A stretch of DNA of 64,000 nucleotides, taken from Valencia hispanica (taxonomy: Eukaryota; Chordata; Actinopteri; Cyprinodontiformes; Valenciidae). The position numbers and the translations under genes are program-made. Positions within the stretch are counted from its first letter, which is position 1, and each line of letters opens with the position of its first letter. Of this stretch, positions 24,910 through 35,700 are shown one piece after another. Where the stretch lies: assembly GCA_963556495.2 (NCBI GenBank), contig OY747713.1, positions 26,661,961 through 26,725,960 on the forward strand, given 5' to 3'. The notes beneath the pieces are model-generated. The model had not been told where the DNA came from and searched no databases. It saw nothing but the letters and a program-made list of their open reading frames with translations.

Positions 24910-25560
24910 TTTTACTGATCGGGCTGACACCTTTTTCAGGGGAGGAAGGAGACTCCTTTCTGTGTCCCTCCTGTCTTCCACCGCACTTCCTCCAAATAAG
25001 GTCCTTTCTCTTCCTGTTCTTTATTTTATTGTTTTATTATATGTATATATGTTGTATGTATTTTTTTTATATTAAATATTTTTATATGTAACATTTTGGT
25101 CAGCTACTTTCCTTAATTTAATTCTACTGTCCTATGTAATGCCATTTGGGTGAAAATATTATTTTTAATAACAGATAATAATTACCTTAATGAAATATAC
25201 CTTTTTATTGACTATATAAAATATTACAGAAGTACAAAAGCAAGAACTATTTGAGTTTATTTGATTGATTTCACCATATCCATAGACGAGTTTGTGGGAG
25301 AAAACAGAGCAGTCTGTCAGTCATTACCTGGAAACGAGAGGTACAGGTGAACAGGTCAAAAGTATATATGTACAGAACAAACAATAATCCATAAATGAAA
25401 GGGATTTGTGAATGTATATATGAATGTATAGAGAAAAACAAATTACTAAAATATAATATAGTAAATATAGATGTGGAAATTTTCAGAAAGTTTTGCTCTT
25501 AATTTTTTTACTGGGTGGCTCTTAAAAGAGCCGTTTTGGGTCAGTCCTGTATGGACATGA

Positions 25561-25941
25561 CTATTCTGCTGGCTGCCATGGCACTGCCCCCTCCTCACTG
25601 AAGTGGGCCATGAAAACTTCTCTGGTCTCCACTGCCTCTCTGGTTGCGTTGTTGGCTCCGATTCGCCCCACAGCTGGAAGTGGTCTCTCTCCATGAGCAG
25701 CGGCAGCTCCCCTCACTGCAGGTACCTGGCCATCTCCAGAAACCCTCATGAAGTTGTGGAGAACACACGTCGCCTTCACACACTTCTCCACAACTTTGGG
25801 GTTGACTTCCAGTCTGCGGTGAAACATTCTCCACTGTGCAGACCAGATCCCGAATGCATCTTCCACCACCAGCCGGGCCCGGGAGAGCCGGTAGTTGAAG
25901 ACGCGCTGCTGATCCGACAAGATCCGCCATGTTGTAAACAA
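25561..25941 (-). pseudogene. Harbinger transposase, C-terminal remnant
   Basis: The minus-strand frame encodes FNYRLSRARLVVEDAFGIWS, then QWRMFHRRLEVNPKVVEKCV and TCVLHNFMRVS. This is the C-terminal part of a DDE_4-type Harbinger transposase. The Glu in VVEDAFGI is the expected third catalytic acid. Everything N-terminal, including the two catalytic Asp residues, is missing: the frame begins within about 25 codons of sequence resembling a 5' leader next to the right terminal repeat. The remaining C-terminal portion is followed by a Gly/Ala/Glu-rich tail. It cannot encode an active enzyme. It sits tail-to-tail with the MADF-BESS gene, the usual layout for this superfamily. Confidence 0.8.
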
Positions 25942-26117
25942 CTAGCAACAGACAAATCCACGCCCGCACGCTGACGTAATGACGTGAGGCGCTGATGCCC
26001 CGACGCGCCGACGCAGACCACAAGTGTGCAAGCAGCTGGGTTTTAATTTTAAAGAGTCAACTTTCGTCCGTTTGAGCGATTTGACGCCTGGACGCGCTGA
26101 CCGGTGTGAACGCGGCT

Positions 26118-27090
26118 TTAGGCTTGAAGTTTGGCTACTGCATTTGAATTTTGTGATTGGCGGAGAGCGGTACATCTTTTCCACTATTTACGTCACAGGC
26201 ATGGTCTCACAGACACGCCCCATGGTTTTGGGTATAAAACCATCTCTCAGAAACACTCTCCCCGTGGCGAGTTTGGAGTTGGAATGCGTTTTTCAAGTTA
26301 CCATTTTTATCACATTAGCACTTACATAACATGCTGTTTTTTACTGTTTTTTAACATATTGTTTTAACATACTCTCTCTGCCTCATCAGCAGTGCCGGCC
26401 TCGTGTAGCGCTGACTCAGCGCCCTGAGCCAGCGGCTCGAATTGATACGGCTCGGGGCCGCTGGGCTCCATAAAGCCTCCCTCTACCTCTGGTGACGGCG
26501 GAGGAGATGCGTTGGCTCAGGGCGCTGAGTCAGCGCTGCCTGAAGTTGGTGCTGCTGAGGCAGAGGGAGACAGGAGGAGTCCAGTCTCTGAGTGGTGATG
26601 CTAACATAGGCTAATGTTCAAAACAGATGAAGGTTGATCAGTCGCAAAACTGCCAACGTCGCTTCAGTCACGATCCATGTTTCAGTGTCAGATTAATAAG
26701 CAAGGTGTCACTGTCCTCCAGACCACACCCCCACGTTCCCCCCTCCGCTCATCCTCCACGCTTGGCCACGCCCCTCCGTGCCTCCTGGCACCGCCCACTT
26801 TGTAGAATTTTTCAAATGTTGTCTGGGGGTGGGGTTATGCTTTTTAATGGGGTTCAGTTCCACTTTAAAGATCCACTCCAATGAAAATCGAGTTTTTCGT
26901 GTTGTTAACATGTTCTTGTGGCATTTTTCTGAAGCTAAGAATTGCAATTCTGAGTATTTTTGCTTTCAAATCGCTGTGAATCACTAGCAGACGCTAAAGG
27001 CCATCTAAAACAGACTGTGTTTGTGATGTAGCAACCGCACTACAAGCTCCTGCTCCGCTCCGCCCTGCCCGCTCAGGTTCTGAGGAGTAG
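26118..27090. other. Repeat-like DNA with a perfect 25-bp inverted repeat
   Basis: 26407-26431 and 26513-26537 are exact reverse complements (core GCGCTGACTCAGCGCCC), separated by 81 bp. A looser extension involves CTGCCTCA/TGAGGCAG at 26378 and 26566. Around 26850-26900 lies aaagatccactccaatgaaa, a phrase that I associate with fish DNA-transposon ends. No gene is seen. Confidence 0.5.
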
Positions 27091-27098
27091 AGAAGACG

Positions 27099-27218
27099 AT
27101 GGCGGATCAACACCTGTGTGCTGTAGCGGGTTGCAATGCTAAGAAGAATGATATTATTAGCTTTCATACTTTACCAACACCCGGAAATGTGGTTGTACTA
27201 TATCCTGTTAGTGGTTAG
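27099..27218 (+). pseudogene. THAP-like zinc-finger N-terminus, truncated
   Basis: From ATG 27099 the frame reads MADQHLCAVAGCNAKKNDII and then SFHTLP. The C-x4-C spacing followed by SFH is what is expected at the start of a THAP (C2CH) zinc finger. After about 25 codons the sequence runs into an inverted duplication (from about 27167) and the frame stops at about 27216-27218, so the rest of the domain is missing or lies in a distant exon. THAP domains occur in P-element-type transposases and host transcription regulators. I cannot tell which this was. A short GC-rich leader precedes it. Confidence 0.4.
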
Positions 27219-27563
27219 TGATTTGTGTAGATTGACTGCAGACTTGCTCCGGCGTCTGGAAAATAGAATCGATCCTATTTTTGCCGGATGGCGAAATGGC
27301 TTCCAACGCCACTCGGTAACCCCCAATTTCCACTGCATGCACTCCACTCCGCCACGCACTCCGCAGCAAAAACGCTCCCATTGTAGTCAATGAGAGCATT
27401 TTCACTGCCGCCGCCGAGCGGTGCCGGGCGCCAGCAGCTGTTTCGCCATCTGGCAAAAATAGGATCGATTCTATTTTTGCCGGAGCAAGTCCGCAGTCAG
27501 TCTACACAAATCACTAAGCACCAACAGGATATAGAACAACCACATTTCCGGGTGTTTTTCAAA
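27166..27563. repeat. Imperfect inverted duplication, arms about 125 bp
   Basis: The left arm 27166-27296 (cacccggaaatgtggttgt ... ttgccggatggcgaaa) is the approximate reverse complement of the right arm 27436-27563 (tttcgccatctggcaaaaat ... acatttccgggtg). The right arm also exists at 57550-57670 as part of the TIR element described next, so the left arm is an extra inverted copy. Confidence 0.75.
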
Positions 27564-27904
27564 AAACATCAATAAAGATGGACTAGAAATTTTTTGTATG
27601 CATAGCTATATTAATATAAACCCGCATATCTTTATACATATGTTGTCCAAAATATCTTGACACAGAATAACAGAGAATAACTGTTCTTTTCTGTTCATCT
27701 TCAACGGAATGAAGAATTTTGTTCCGCATTTATTACTGGCTTTTATCGCGAGATCTCGCAATTCCCGCGCATGCTTCTTTTAGCACCTCTGGGCTGCGGA
27801 CCGGGCCAGAGCTGATTTAGAGTGCATGCAGTGGAAATTGGGAACGGCTGTGGAGTGCGTGGCGGACCGGAGCGGAGTGGAACGCATGCAGTGGAAATTG
27901 GCGG
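27320..27904. mobile_element. Non-autonomous TIR element, family Y (copy 1)
   Basis: The ends are CCCCCAATTTCCACTGCATGC-like on the left and its complement (gcatgcagtggaaattggcgg) on the right, each next to TAA. The terminal motif is repeated again just inside the right end (27824-27840). Internal sequence includes gctcccattgtagtcaatga (27375). A second copy at 57482-58004 is colinear from 27375 onward. No transposase is encoded. The superfamily is uncertain, since TA or TAA at the flanks would allow mariner- or Harbinger-like origins. Confidence 0.55.
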
Positions 27905-29360
27905 TAAGGCTAACATATGTGCTGCAGCACAGGATAATCAACTAAATATCAAAATCATTTGTTTTTGTAGAAATAAAACAAGTACTTTAATTCATAGCAC
28001 AATTAATTCACTATACTTTCAAGTATTCAGATATTTACTTTTCAATTTATTTATTTAGTCAAATATTTAATAATTTTCTTATTTTTTTATCTATTTGAAG
28101 ACTGAACATATTTTGACAGCTAAATATTTATGAGGATTTTCAGGGGACAAGAGAGCTCCTTGTGGTGAGGCAACACCATTGTGAAACTCAAAATTAATAC
28201 AATATCTGACCTAAAATAAACAATATACTATGCAACTACCAGATTAGGCCTCTTAATTAAGTGCAATTTACTAATGTTTTCATTCCTTCAGATTAAAAGT
28301 AAATGCATTTTAGTTTGGTCCCTAAAGCTGCAAAAAATAACTAGCTAAATTAGCACTACAATTGGCTGCCCTGTGTGGAAGAAGCTGGTATGTTAGGTAC
28401 TGCTACTTCACCTGGTTCAGAACGATTTCACTGGTTTTGGTTATAGTTCCTCCTCTGTTAGGAATTATCAGACAAAATATGCCGTGAAATTTTTGGATTA
28501 TTCAAACCTCCCCAATATCTGACCCATAAACTCTGATTGACTATTGTACAGTATAACACAGTCCTAAAAATCAGAACATCTTAACAATGATTAAATGGAA
28601 CTTAAATGTGTTAAATATGGCTTTAAGTGTTTACTGTTAAAAAAGATGCGACACATGGGACTTCGTCTCAGTTTGTGGAATAATAATAAGAATACTATCT
28701 AGCCCCACACAAATAGAGATACCAACTCACTCTGATCTGCATGCAGCCATACACTAATAGAGTCCACATCTCACCTTTTGGAAATTTTGGAGGCTGTAAT
28801 GAAGGCAAAGCAGCTACAAATGCAAAATCAGATGGATTTATCTTTCTTTGTTCACTGATTCTATTTGGATTTAAAATATGGTCTAGAACTAAGCCTGATG
28901 CAATGTAGTTAAAGCAAAAATCTCTTGGTTTTAAGCTTTTGCCACATGCAGCGCTAACTGATGATGTGTATGATCAAAGATTTTAAATTTGTCTCATTCC
29001 TAAGTACCCAATCAGATTTCTAACAATAGTTTTGATTAAAAATACTCTCAGAAACAACCGGTTTCCTGGTACTTTGAATGTATCACTGCTTTCTCCCAAA
29101 TTATTCAAATTATAACGTCTTTTTTCTTTGTTGAGAAAGAAAAAAGCAGTTTATACTGTTTCAAATTTGATTTAACTCTCAGGGAGCGAGGAGCTGAAAC
29201 CCAGCTTTGGTGAGGTCAAATTATCTCTTGTTATTGTGACGTAGATTTTATTTAATATGCTAGTCTTTGTTCATGGCTTCTCTTGTATACAGGACAGCAT
29301 TCCACACCAAATACAGGCTTGAGTTACCCAACAAAGAGGACTTATTAAGCACATGTCAGG
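27905..29360. other. No recognisable gene
   Basis: AT-rich DNA with no frame, splice pattern or repeat that I can support. Confidence 0.35.
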
Positions 29361-29478
29361 GTAATATATTGTACTTTGCAGAAGTATTCACACCCTTTAA
29401 CTCAATACGCATTATGTCACATACCATCACAAACTATTTTATTGGGATTTTATTTGACAAACTAACATAAAGTAGTGA
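29361..29478 (-). mobile_element. Tc1-like relic, outer left part of a nest
   Basis: The sequence gcagaagtattcacaccctt ... ttttattgggattttatttg ... aaagtagtga is the terminal region of the Tc1 family seen at 17 kb. It is cut at 29478 by L1 copy C and resumes at 31284 with the same aagtagtga. Confidence 0.6.
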
Positions 29479-29771
29479 TTCATCCCTATTGGCCATTGTG
29501 GGGGGCCCCCGTCGGCCGTTCCCTGTTCGGGTCCCTGCTGGGGGGTTGTGGACCCTCGGACCTCGAGTCTCCGGATCCATGGCTGGCATAGCCGGCTGCC
29601 AGTGGAACCCAAAGGCTCGGTGCTCGGGCCCCTGTATTGTAGCTGCTGGATGTTCCTCCGGGGCTCTCCTTTGCTCCTCTCTTGGGGTTGCGTTCAGCAC
29701 TGCGTTGGTCCGCCTGTGGCTCCTGTGCTCTGGGGGTCCTTTGGATGTCTATGGCTCCGATCCCCTTCGTG

Positions 29772-29893
<122 letters not shown>

Positions 29894-30307
29894 ACACACA
29901 CAGGTGTGGGGATCCCAGTGTTTACAGATACAATATTTGGCTGAGGTTATCACAAATACATCTTGTAATACTCGGTACCATGAGCTTTTCAGTGACGCTG
30001 TTGTTGTATTTATATATTTATTCGTGGGTTGTGTAGTTCTCAGTTCGCATTGTTTTGTATATTTTATCATTGCTTTTTTTAGAAGCAGACTAGGATGTTT
30101 TTGGTATTTTTTCTTCTTCTCACCCTCACCCTCTTCCTCTTAACTTTTTCCTACCTCTATTCATCATCTCTCTTTTTTCCCCTTTATTTTCCATCTCCGT
30201 GTCCATAATATCTGAAAAACAACCCACAGCAGTTTCTAATAAAGATTTCTTACACATATATATCAAGTGGAGTACTATAGCAAAGTCGTAATGCTCCACT
30301 TGTGAAA

Positions 30308-31194
30308 CGGTGTAGATTCTCAGTCATCAAGAACATTATTTTCTTGAGAGTTTAAATGAAGGCAACTAGGCTTTTCTTGTCTTGAATATGTTTCGTCTCT
30401 CATCCAAGAGGGTTCTTCAGTTCTGAAAACTGGATTGGGAGTATCATATTTATAAGTATTGTTCACGAATGAGGGAAAAATGGAGCGGGAGATCGATAGA
30501 CGGATTAGTAGGGCATCTGCAGTTATGCGGGCGCTGTACCGGTCTGTCGTGGTAAAGAGAGAGCTGAGCCAAAAGGCGAAGCTCTCGATTTACCGGTCGA
30601 TCTACGTTCCTACCCTCATCTATGGTCACAAACTCTGGGTGGTGACCGAAAGAACGAGATCACGGATACAAGCGGCTGAAATTAGTTTCCTCCGTAGAGT
30701 GTCTGGGCTCTCCCTTAGAGATAGGGTGAGAAGCTCAGTCATCCGGAGGGGGCTCAGAGTAAAGCCGCTGCTCCTCCACATCGAGAGGAGTCAGTTGAGG
30801 TGGCTCGGGCCTCTGGTCAGGATGCCTCCTGGACGTCTCCCTGGTGAGGTCTTTTGGGCACATCCCACCAGGAGGAGGCCCAGGGGAAGACCCAGGGGAA
30901 GACCCAGGACACGCTGGAGGAACAATGTTTCTCGGTTGGCCTGGGAACGGCTTGGGATTCCTCCCGAGGAGCTGGCCCAAGTGGCTGGGGAGAGGGAAGT
31001 CTGGGTCTCTTTGCTGAAGCTGCTGCCCCCACGACCCAAACCCGGATAAGCGGAAGAAAATGGATGGATGGAGATTTATAAGTCGGTCACCACCCAGAGT
31101 TAAGGCTAAGGCTCACTAATGGGACTATCGTTATACCTAACGAGGCTATCAGGGTTGCGTAAGCTTCTAAGCACTAAGCTTAAACTCTCAAGAA
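30308..31194. mobile_element. Penelope-like or unclassified element, interrupted by Rex3
   Basis: Its outer limits are set by a perfect 13-bp target duplication, TCCACTTGTGAAA (30295-30307 and 31195-31207). Element sequence is present at 30308-30457 and 31074-31194. A 15-bp inverted match, ttcttgagagtttaa at about 30339 and ttaaactctcaagaa at 31180-31194, lies near both ends. The minus strand contains cttggatgagagacgaaaca (about 30389-30410), a phrase abundant in fish genomes and resembling part of a hammerhead-ribozyme core as carried by Penelope-like elements. There is no coding sequence. The class assignment is tentative. Confidence 0.45.
30458..31073 (+). mobile_element. Rex3/RTE-type LINE, 5'-truncated
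   Basis: An open frame (30459-31049, 196 codons) covers the RT C-terminal region: EREIDRRISRASAVMRALYR, LSIYRSIYVPTLIYG, RSQLRWLGPLVRMPPGRLPG and a final LLKLLPPRPKPG before the stop. The 3' end is the short (GATG)n typical of Rex3/RTE elements (31060-31071). A 10-bp target duplication, atttataagt, lies at 30448-30457 and 31074-31083. The catalytic RT core and endonuclease are absent. A 12-bp tandem duplication (aggggaagaccc) lengthens an Arg/Pro/Gly tract near 30890. Confidence 0.82.
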
Positions 31195-31283
31195 TCCACT
31201 TGTGAAAGTAAATCTGTTAGGCGTCTACTTGGTGCTCATCATCAATTCTGAGTGCCACAATACCAGACAGGACACGTTAAAAC

Positions 31284-31840
31284 AAGTAGTGAAGAATTGT
31301 GAAGTAAAAGAAAAACACAACTTAAAATTTTAAATATGTGTCATCCAATTGGATTCAGACCACATAAGTTAAAACTTTGTCTGAGCATATTTTATTGTGA
31401 TTTCAGCTACTAAAAGTCTTTTAGGATATGTTTCAACCAGCTTTAAACAACCAGAAACTGAATTTTCTGTCTCTTGTTTGCAAGCTAGCTCCATCAGATT
31501 GGATATATTTTGGGTCTGGAAGGTGAACTTCCATCCCTGTGTCAAGTCTTTTGCAGCCTCCTCCAGCAGGTGTTTTTCTCTCTTTTATAGCTTGCCTTAT
31601 AAATGTATTAACAACTAACAAAGCTCAAAGGATTTCACACTGCAGTGCAATGAAGCCTCAGAAAACCAAACGCGTTTTAAAAATAGATAATGAATATAAT
31701 TTCAGTCATTCTTTTTCATGTGCGGAGGTAATTAGAGTTCCCTTTAAGTGACGTCCATACACAGCTGCCTTGTAAGGAGAGCTATGAGGATTCAGACAAG
31801 CCTGTGTTTTCGACACTGTAATGAATATGTATGAAAGGAA
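31284..31840 (-). mobile_element. Tc1-like relic, right part of the nest
   Basis: It continues the Tc1 terminal region interrupted at 29478 (agaattgtgaagtaaaag) and then decayed body sequence, e.g. ggatatgtttcaaccagc (31412) and ctggaaggtgaacttccatc (31516), which match the same family at 17.3 kb in order. No frame survives. Confidence 0.55.
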
Positions 31841-31921
31841 ATGGCCTGTTTTGATCGGAAACATGCTTATTATTGAAATAAATTTTTCCAAGACTCCGCC
31901 ACACTCTTTGTGGTCTTGGAC

Positions 31922-32738
31922 TGTCACATCGACGGCCTTAAGCGGCTGGATTTCAGGAGCAATGACACCGAGGCAGGAATTTGGCAAGTCACACAGAGTG
32001 GTTTATTTTCCACCAGTTGTCTGGATTACAGGCAGCAACAACACTCTCCCAGCCTGACACATGCAGTCCTATATAGTCTGCTTCAAATTGGGCTGAACCA
32101 TCTAGCTCTGCTCTCCAGGGGAGCTCCTCTGCTACCCTCACCAAATATTTCTAAACTTTATTTAAATACAAATAGTTCCATATCCCATTACATACAAAAG
32201 TACAGATATGATAATCCTAATCTACTTCCAAACACCAGATTAAAACACCCCTAAGAAAACCCATTAGAATATTTCCCCCACACTCTCCTCCTGGCCTCAA
32301 CCGGAACCTTTGAATGGTGCTCGGACCCCCGGGGAAAGATTTGCCCGAACACCCTGGTGAGGAAACAGGAAAAAAGGTGAGTGAACACTTCAAACTTCCC
32401 TTCTTAATTTAACACTGAACTTTCTTGCATTCTTCACTCCCAGCTTTCCTACTTCTGAGAAACCATTTTGTTTCATGTAACAATTCTTTTCTTCCTCCAG
32501 ACTACTCCACATGACTTAACGAGGAGCAGCTGTGGCTCTCCTGAAACAAAGGCAACCATCCATCTCACAATTATCTTCAATAAATATCTTAAAACCTTCT
32601 GTGTACAATGGTCTTCTTTCATATACAAATACACTTAAAATACAGTATTAATAAGGGGTCAAGTTAAAGTGCTTCTATTCCCCAGTGTAACATAAAGATA
32701 ATTTACAAACACAAGTAATGAAAGTCCTCTTCATTACA
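31922..32738 (-). repeat. Gmr1 3' LTR (817 bp)
   Basis: On the minus strand it begins TGTAATGAAG at 32738 and ends ...GATGTGACA at 31922. It is the same length as the 5' LTR once the L1 and one copy of its target duplication are removed. By hand alignment I count about 23 differences in 817 positions between the two LTRs (near 3%), implying a fairly young insertion on the scale of this window. Confidence 0.9.
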
Positions 32739-35700
32739 TCACCTCCCCCCTCTCTGAAGCCACAGCACCTCCCGCCTCCAACATCCTGGATAGGCAGTCT
32801 GCAACCACATTTGACTTTCCTGGCTTGTACTGAACTGTTAAGTCATAGGGTTGGAGGGAGAGGTACCATCCAGCTATGCGTGCGATGGAATCCCTCATCT
32901 TGACAAACCACTGGAGAGCACGGTGATCAGTCTCGAGCGTGAACCGCCGTCCCAGCAGATAATACTTCAGGGAGTCGATCGCCCACTTCATCGCAAGGCA
33001 CTCTTTTTCCACCGTGGAGTACCTGGTTTCCCTGTCCAGCAGCTTGCGACTCAGGAACGCCACCGGTCTCCTTTTGCCGTTCAGCTCTTGGTATAGCACA
33101 GCTCCAAGACCCACTCCCGATGCATCAGTCTGCAGGATGAAAGGTTTGTCGAAATCTGGGCAATGTAAAGCTGGCTGTGTACTCACAGCTTCCTTGAAGT
33201 CATTAAATGCCTGCTCACATGCCTCAGTCCATCTCACTTTATTAGGTGCTGTTCCCTTGGTCAGGTCATTTAGCACCCCTGCTCTTTCGGCAAACACTGG
33301 GATGAACTTTCTGTACCAGCCCACCAAACCCAGGAAACCTCTGACCTTCCTCTTCGTTGTGGGAACCGGGAAGGACTGAATGGCCTCCATCTTTCCCACT
33401 TGGGGTTTAATTCGTCCAAACCCAATCACAAACCCCAGGTACTCCACTTCCCTGCAGCCTATGCTGCGCTTCTTTGGGTCGATCACCAGTCCAGCCATTT
33501 TGATGCACTGTAGCACCTCCTTCAGGTGGATGACATGTTTCTCCCAGGACCTGCTGTAGACCACGGCATCCTCCAAGTATGCTGCCGAGAAAGCTGACAC
33601 ATCTTTTAACACATAGTCCATTAATCGCTGAAAGGTTGCTGGCGCATCCTGGAGCCCAAACGGCATGACCTTAAACTGGTACATACCAAAAGCTGTCACC
33701 TCTTTGGCTTTCGGTGCCAAGGCAACCTGCCAGTATCCTCTGCACAACTCCAATGTGGTGAATTAGACAGCTGGGCCAACTCGCTCTAGCAGGTCATCCA
33801 CCCTAGGCATTGGGTAGGGATCAAAACTTGACATAGCATTCAAATACCTGAAATCAATACAGAATCTTAGGGAGCCATCTTTCTTGGGGACAAGTACAAC
33901 TGGGCTACGCCATTCACTGTTCGACTCCTCAATGATCCCCAACTCCAGCATAAACGGTATTTCTTTCTGCAGGACGGGCACCAACCGCTCAGGTATTCGG
34001 TAACTCTTCTGCCGGGGCGGTGTGTCCTCCTTGACCCTTATTTTGTGCTGCACCAGAGATGTAAATCCCGGAACCTCCTTAATAATCTGTGGATCCAACA
34101 GGGGTTCAATGTCCTCCTGCTCAGATTGAGACAAATGAGAAAGGTCAACCAAAGCAGTCTCTGACCCAACAACTGGGAAGAATTTCTCCTCCACTTCATC
34201 CACTACAGCACGCACTAGAAACTGTTGTCGTACTGGCTCCTCGTTGGTATGAAACTCCTTTAACAGGTTGATGTGAAACACCTGCTTTTTCCTAGACCTA
34301 TCTGGCATTAACAGTTCATAGGTAACTTTGCTAACTTGTCTGACAATTTCATAAGGTCCATGCCATCTTGTCAGTAATTTATTGTCACTAGTAGGAAGCA
34401 ATAACAGTACCTTTTGTCCTGGAATGAAACTTCCCTCTCTGGCTCTATGATCATACCAGGTCTTTTGACGAAGCTGGGCTGTTTTCAAATTCTCCTGGGC
34501 CAATGTTGACATCTCCTCCAACTTGTCCCTCATCTTCACCACGAATGCCACCACGTTGTCTCCATCTGACTTTGGGTCCTCCCAGCAGTCCTTCAACAGG
34601 TCCAGAGGCCCTCTCACTTGTCTTCTATACAAAAGTTCAAATCGAGAGAAGCCTGTGGAAACCTGTGGGACCTCCCGGTAGGCGAACAGCAGGTAAGGTA
34701 TCCACTGGTCCCAGTCCTTCCCTGTAGTGGAGACAAATTTTCGTAGCATACTTTTGAGTGTCTGGTTGTATCTCTCCACCAGTCCGTCCGTCTGGGGGTG
34801 ATACGGGGTGGTCCTAATTCCCTTTATCCCTAACAGTTTGTAAACCTGCCTCAATAACTTTGACAAGAAGTTTGTACCACAATCTGTAAGGATCTCTTTT
34901 GGTATCCCTACTCGGGCAAAAAGCTGCAAAAGGCAATTGGCAATCTGAGGGGCTTTAATTGATTTGAGTGGGAAAGCTTCTGGATATCGGGTGGCATAAT
35001 CACATATGACCAGTATATACCGATAACCAGATGCACTCCTCTCTAAGGGGCCAACAATGTCCATGCCCACCCTCTCAAAGGGAATCCCAATGATTGGCAA
35101 TGACTGCAAATGGGCTCGTGCTACTCCCTTCCCTGAGGTCAACTGGCATGTTTCACAGGAGGTACAAAACTTTGATACTTGAGTGTACATACTGGGCCAA
35201 ACAAAGCAACTGTTAATTCTATGTAATGTTTTATAGAAAGCCATGTGCCCTGCCCAAGGAATTGAATGGGCTATTTCCATCACTCTGTCTAAACTGTTGC
35301 GGTAGAGCTAATGCTTCATATTTCCCCTTTCTCTGATATAGGATGCCTCCCTTGATCAGATAAACGGAGTCCTCCAAAAACCTAACTTGGGATTTTTGGA
35401 CACCCTCTATCTCCGTCACTTTCCCAAACCAAGATTTTAATGTTCTGTCCTCCCTCTGGAGGGCACCTATATCTGAAGGAATGTCAACCTCAAAGGTGTC
35501 TGTCTGTTGGGGAAGCTGTGATTCTGTCTTTCTCTCTGCACCTTTAAACTTCTCCCTCCTTTTCTGGGCTTTTGACTTCCTAGTCTTACCCAGTTCTGTT
35601 TCCACCACCCCCCCTGAAAAGGGCAACTCTTCAAAAATGTCTCTTGCTGTCTGAGCTCTTGTAACCATGTGGCATGGGATCGAGCCTGTTGTTAGACACT

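Larger units (their letters stand above)
23217..26117. mobile_element. PIF/Harbinger DNA transposon, internally deleted
   Basis: Inverted termini begin AGCCGCGTTCACACCGGTCA at 23217 and end with its complement at 26117. Identity is perfect for 24 bp and imperfect for about 15 more. The element is flanked by TTA on both sides (23214-23216 and 26118-26120), the target duplication typical of PIF/Harbinger. Length is about 2.9 kb. It carries a + strand MADF-BESS gene and, convergently on the minus strand, only the C-terminal third of a Harbinger transposase. Autonomous Harbinger elements normally pair a DDE transposase with a Myb/MADF-like DNA-binding protein, so this copy is non-autonomous. The ends look intact and could be mobilised in trans (inference). 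Confidence 0.88.

Noticed and set aside
32734..35283. An endogenous retrovirus in place of a Gmr1 retrotransposon
   Set aside because: No env-like frame lies between RNase H and the 3' LTR (pol ends at the LTR), and RT/integrase motifs are gypsy-like.
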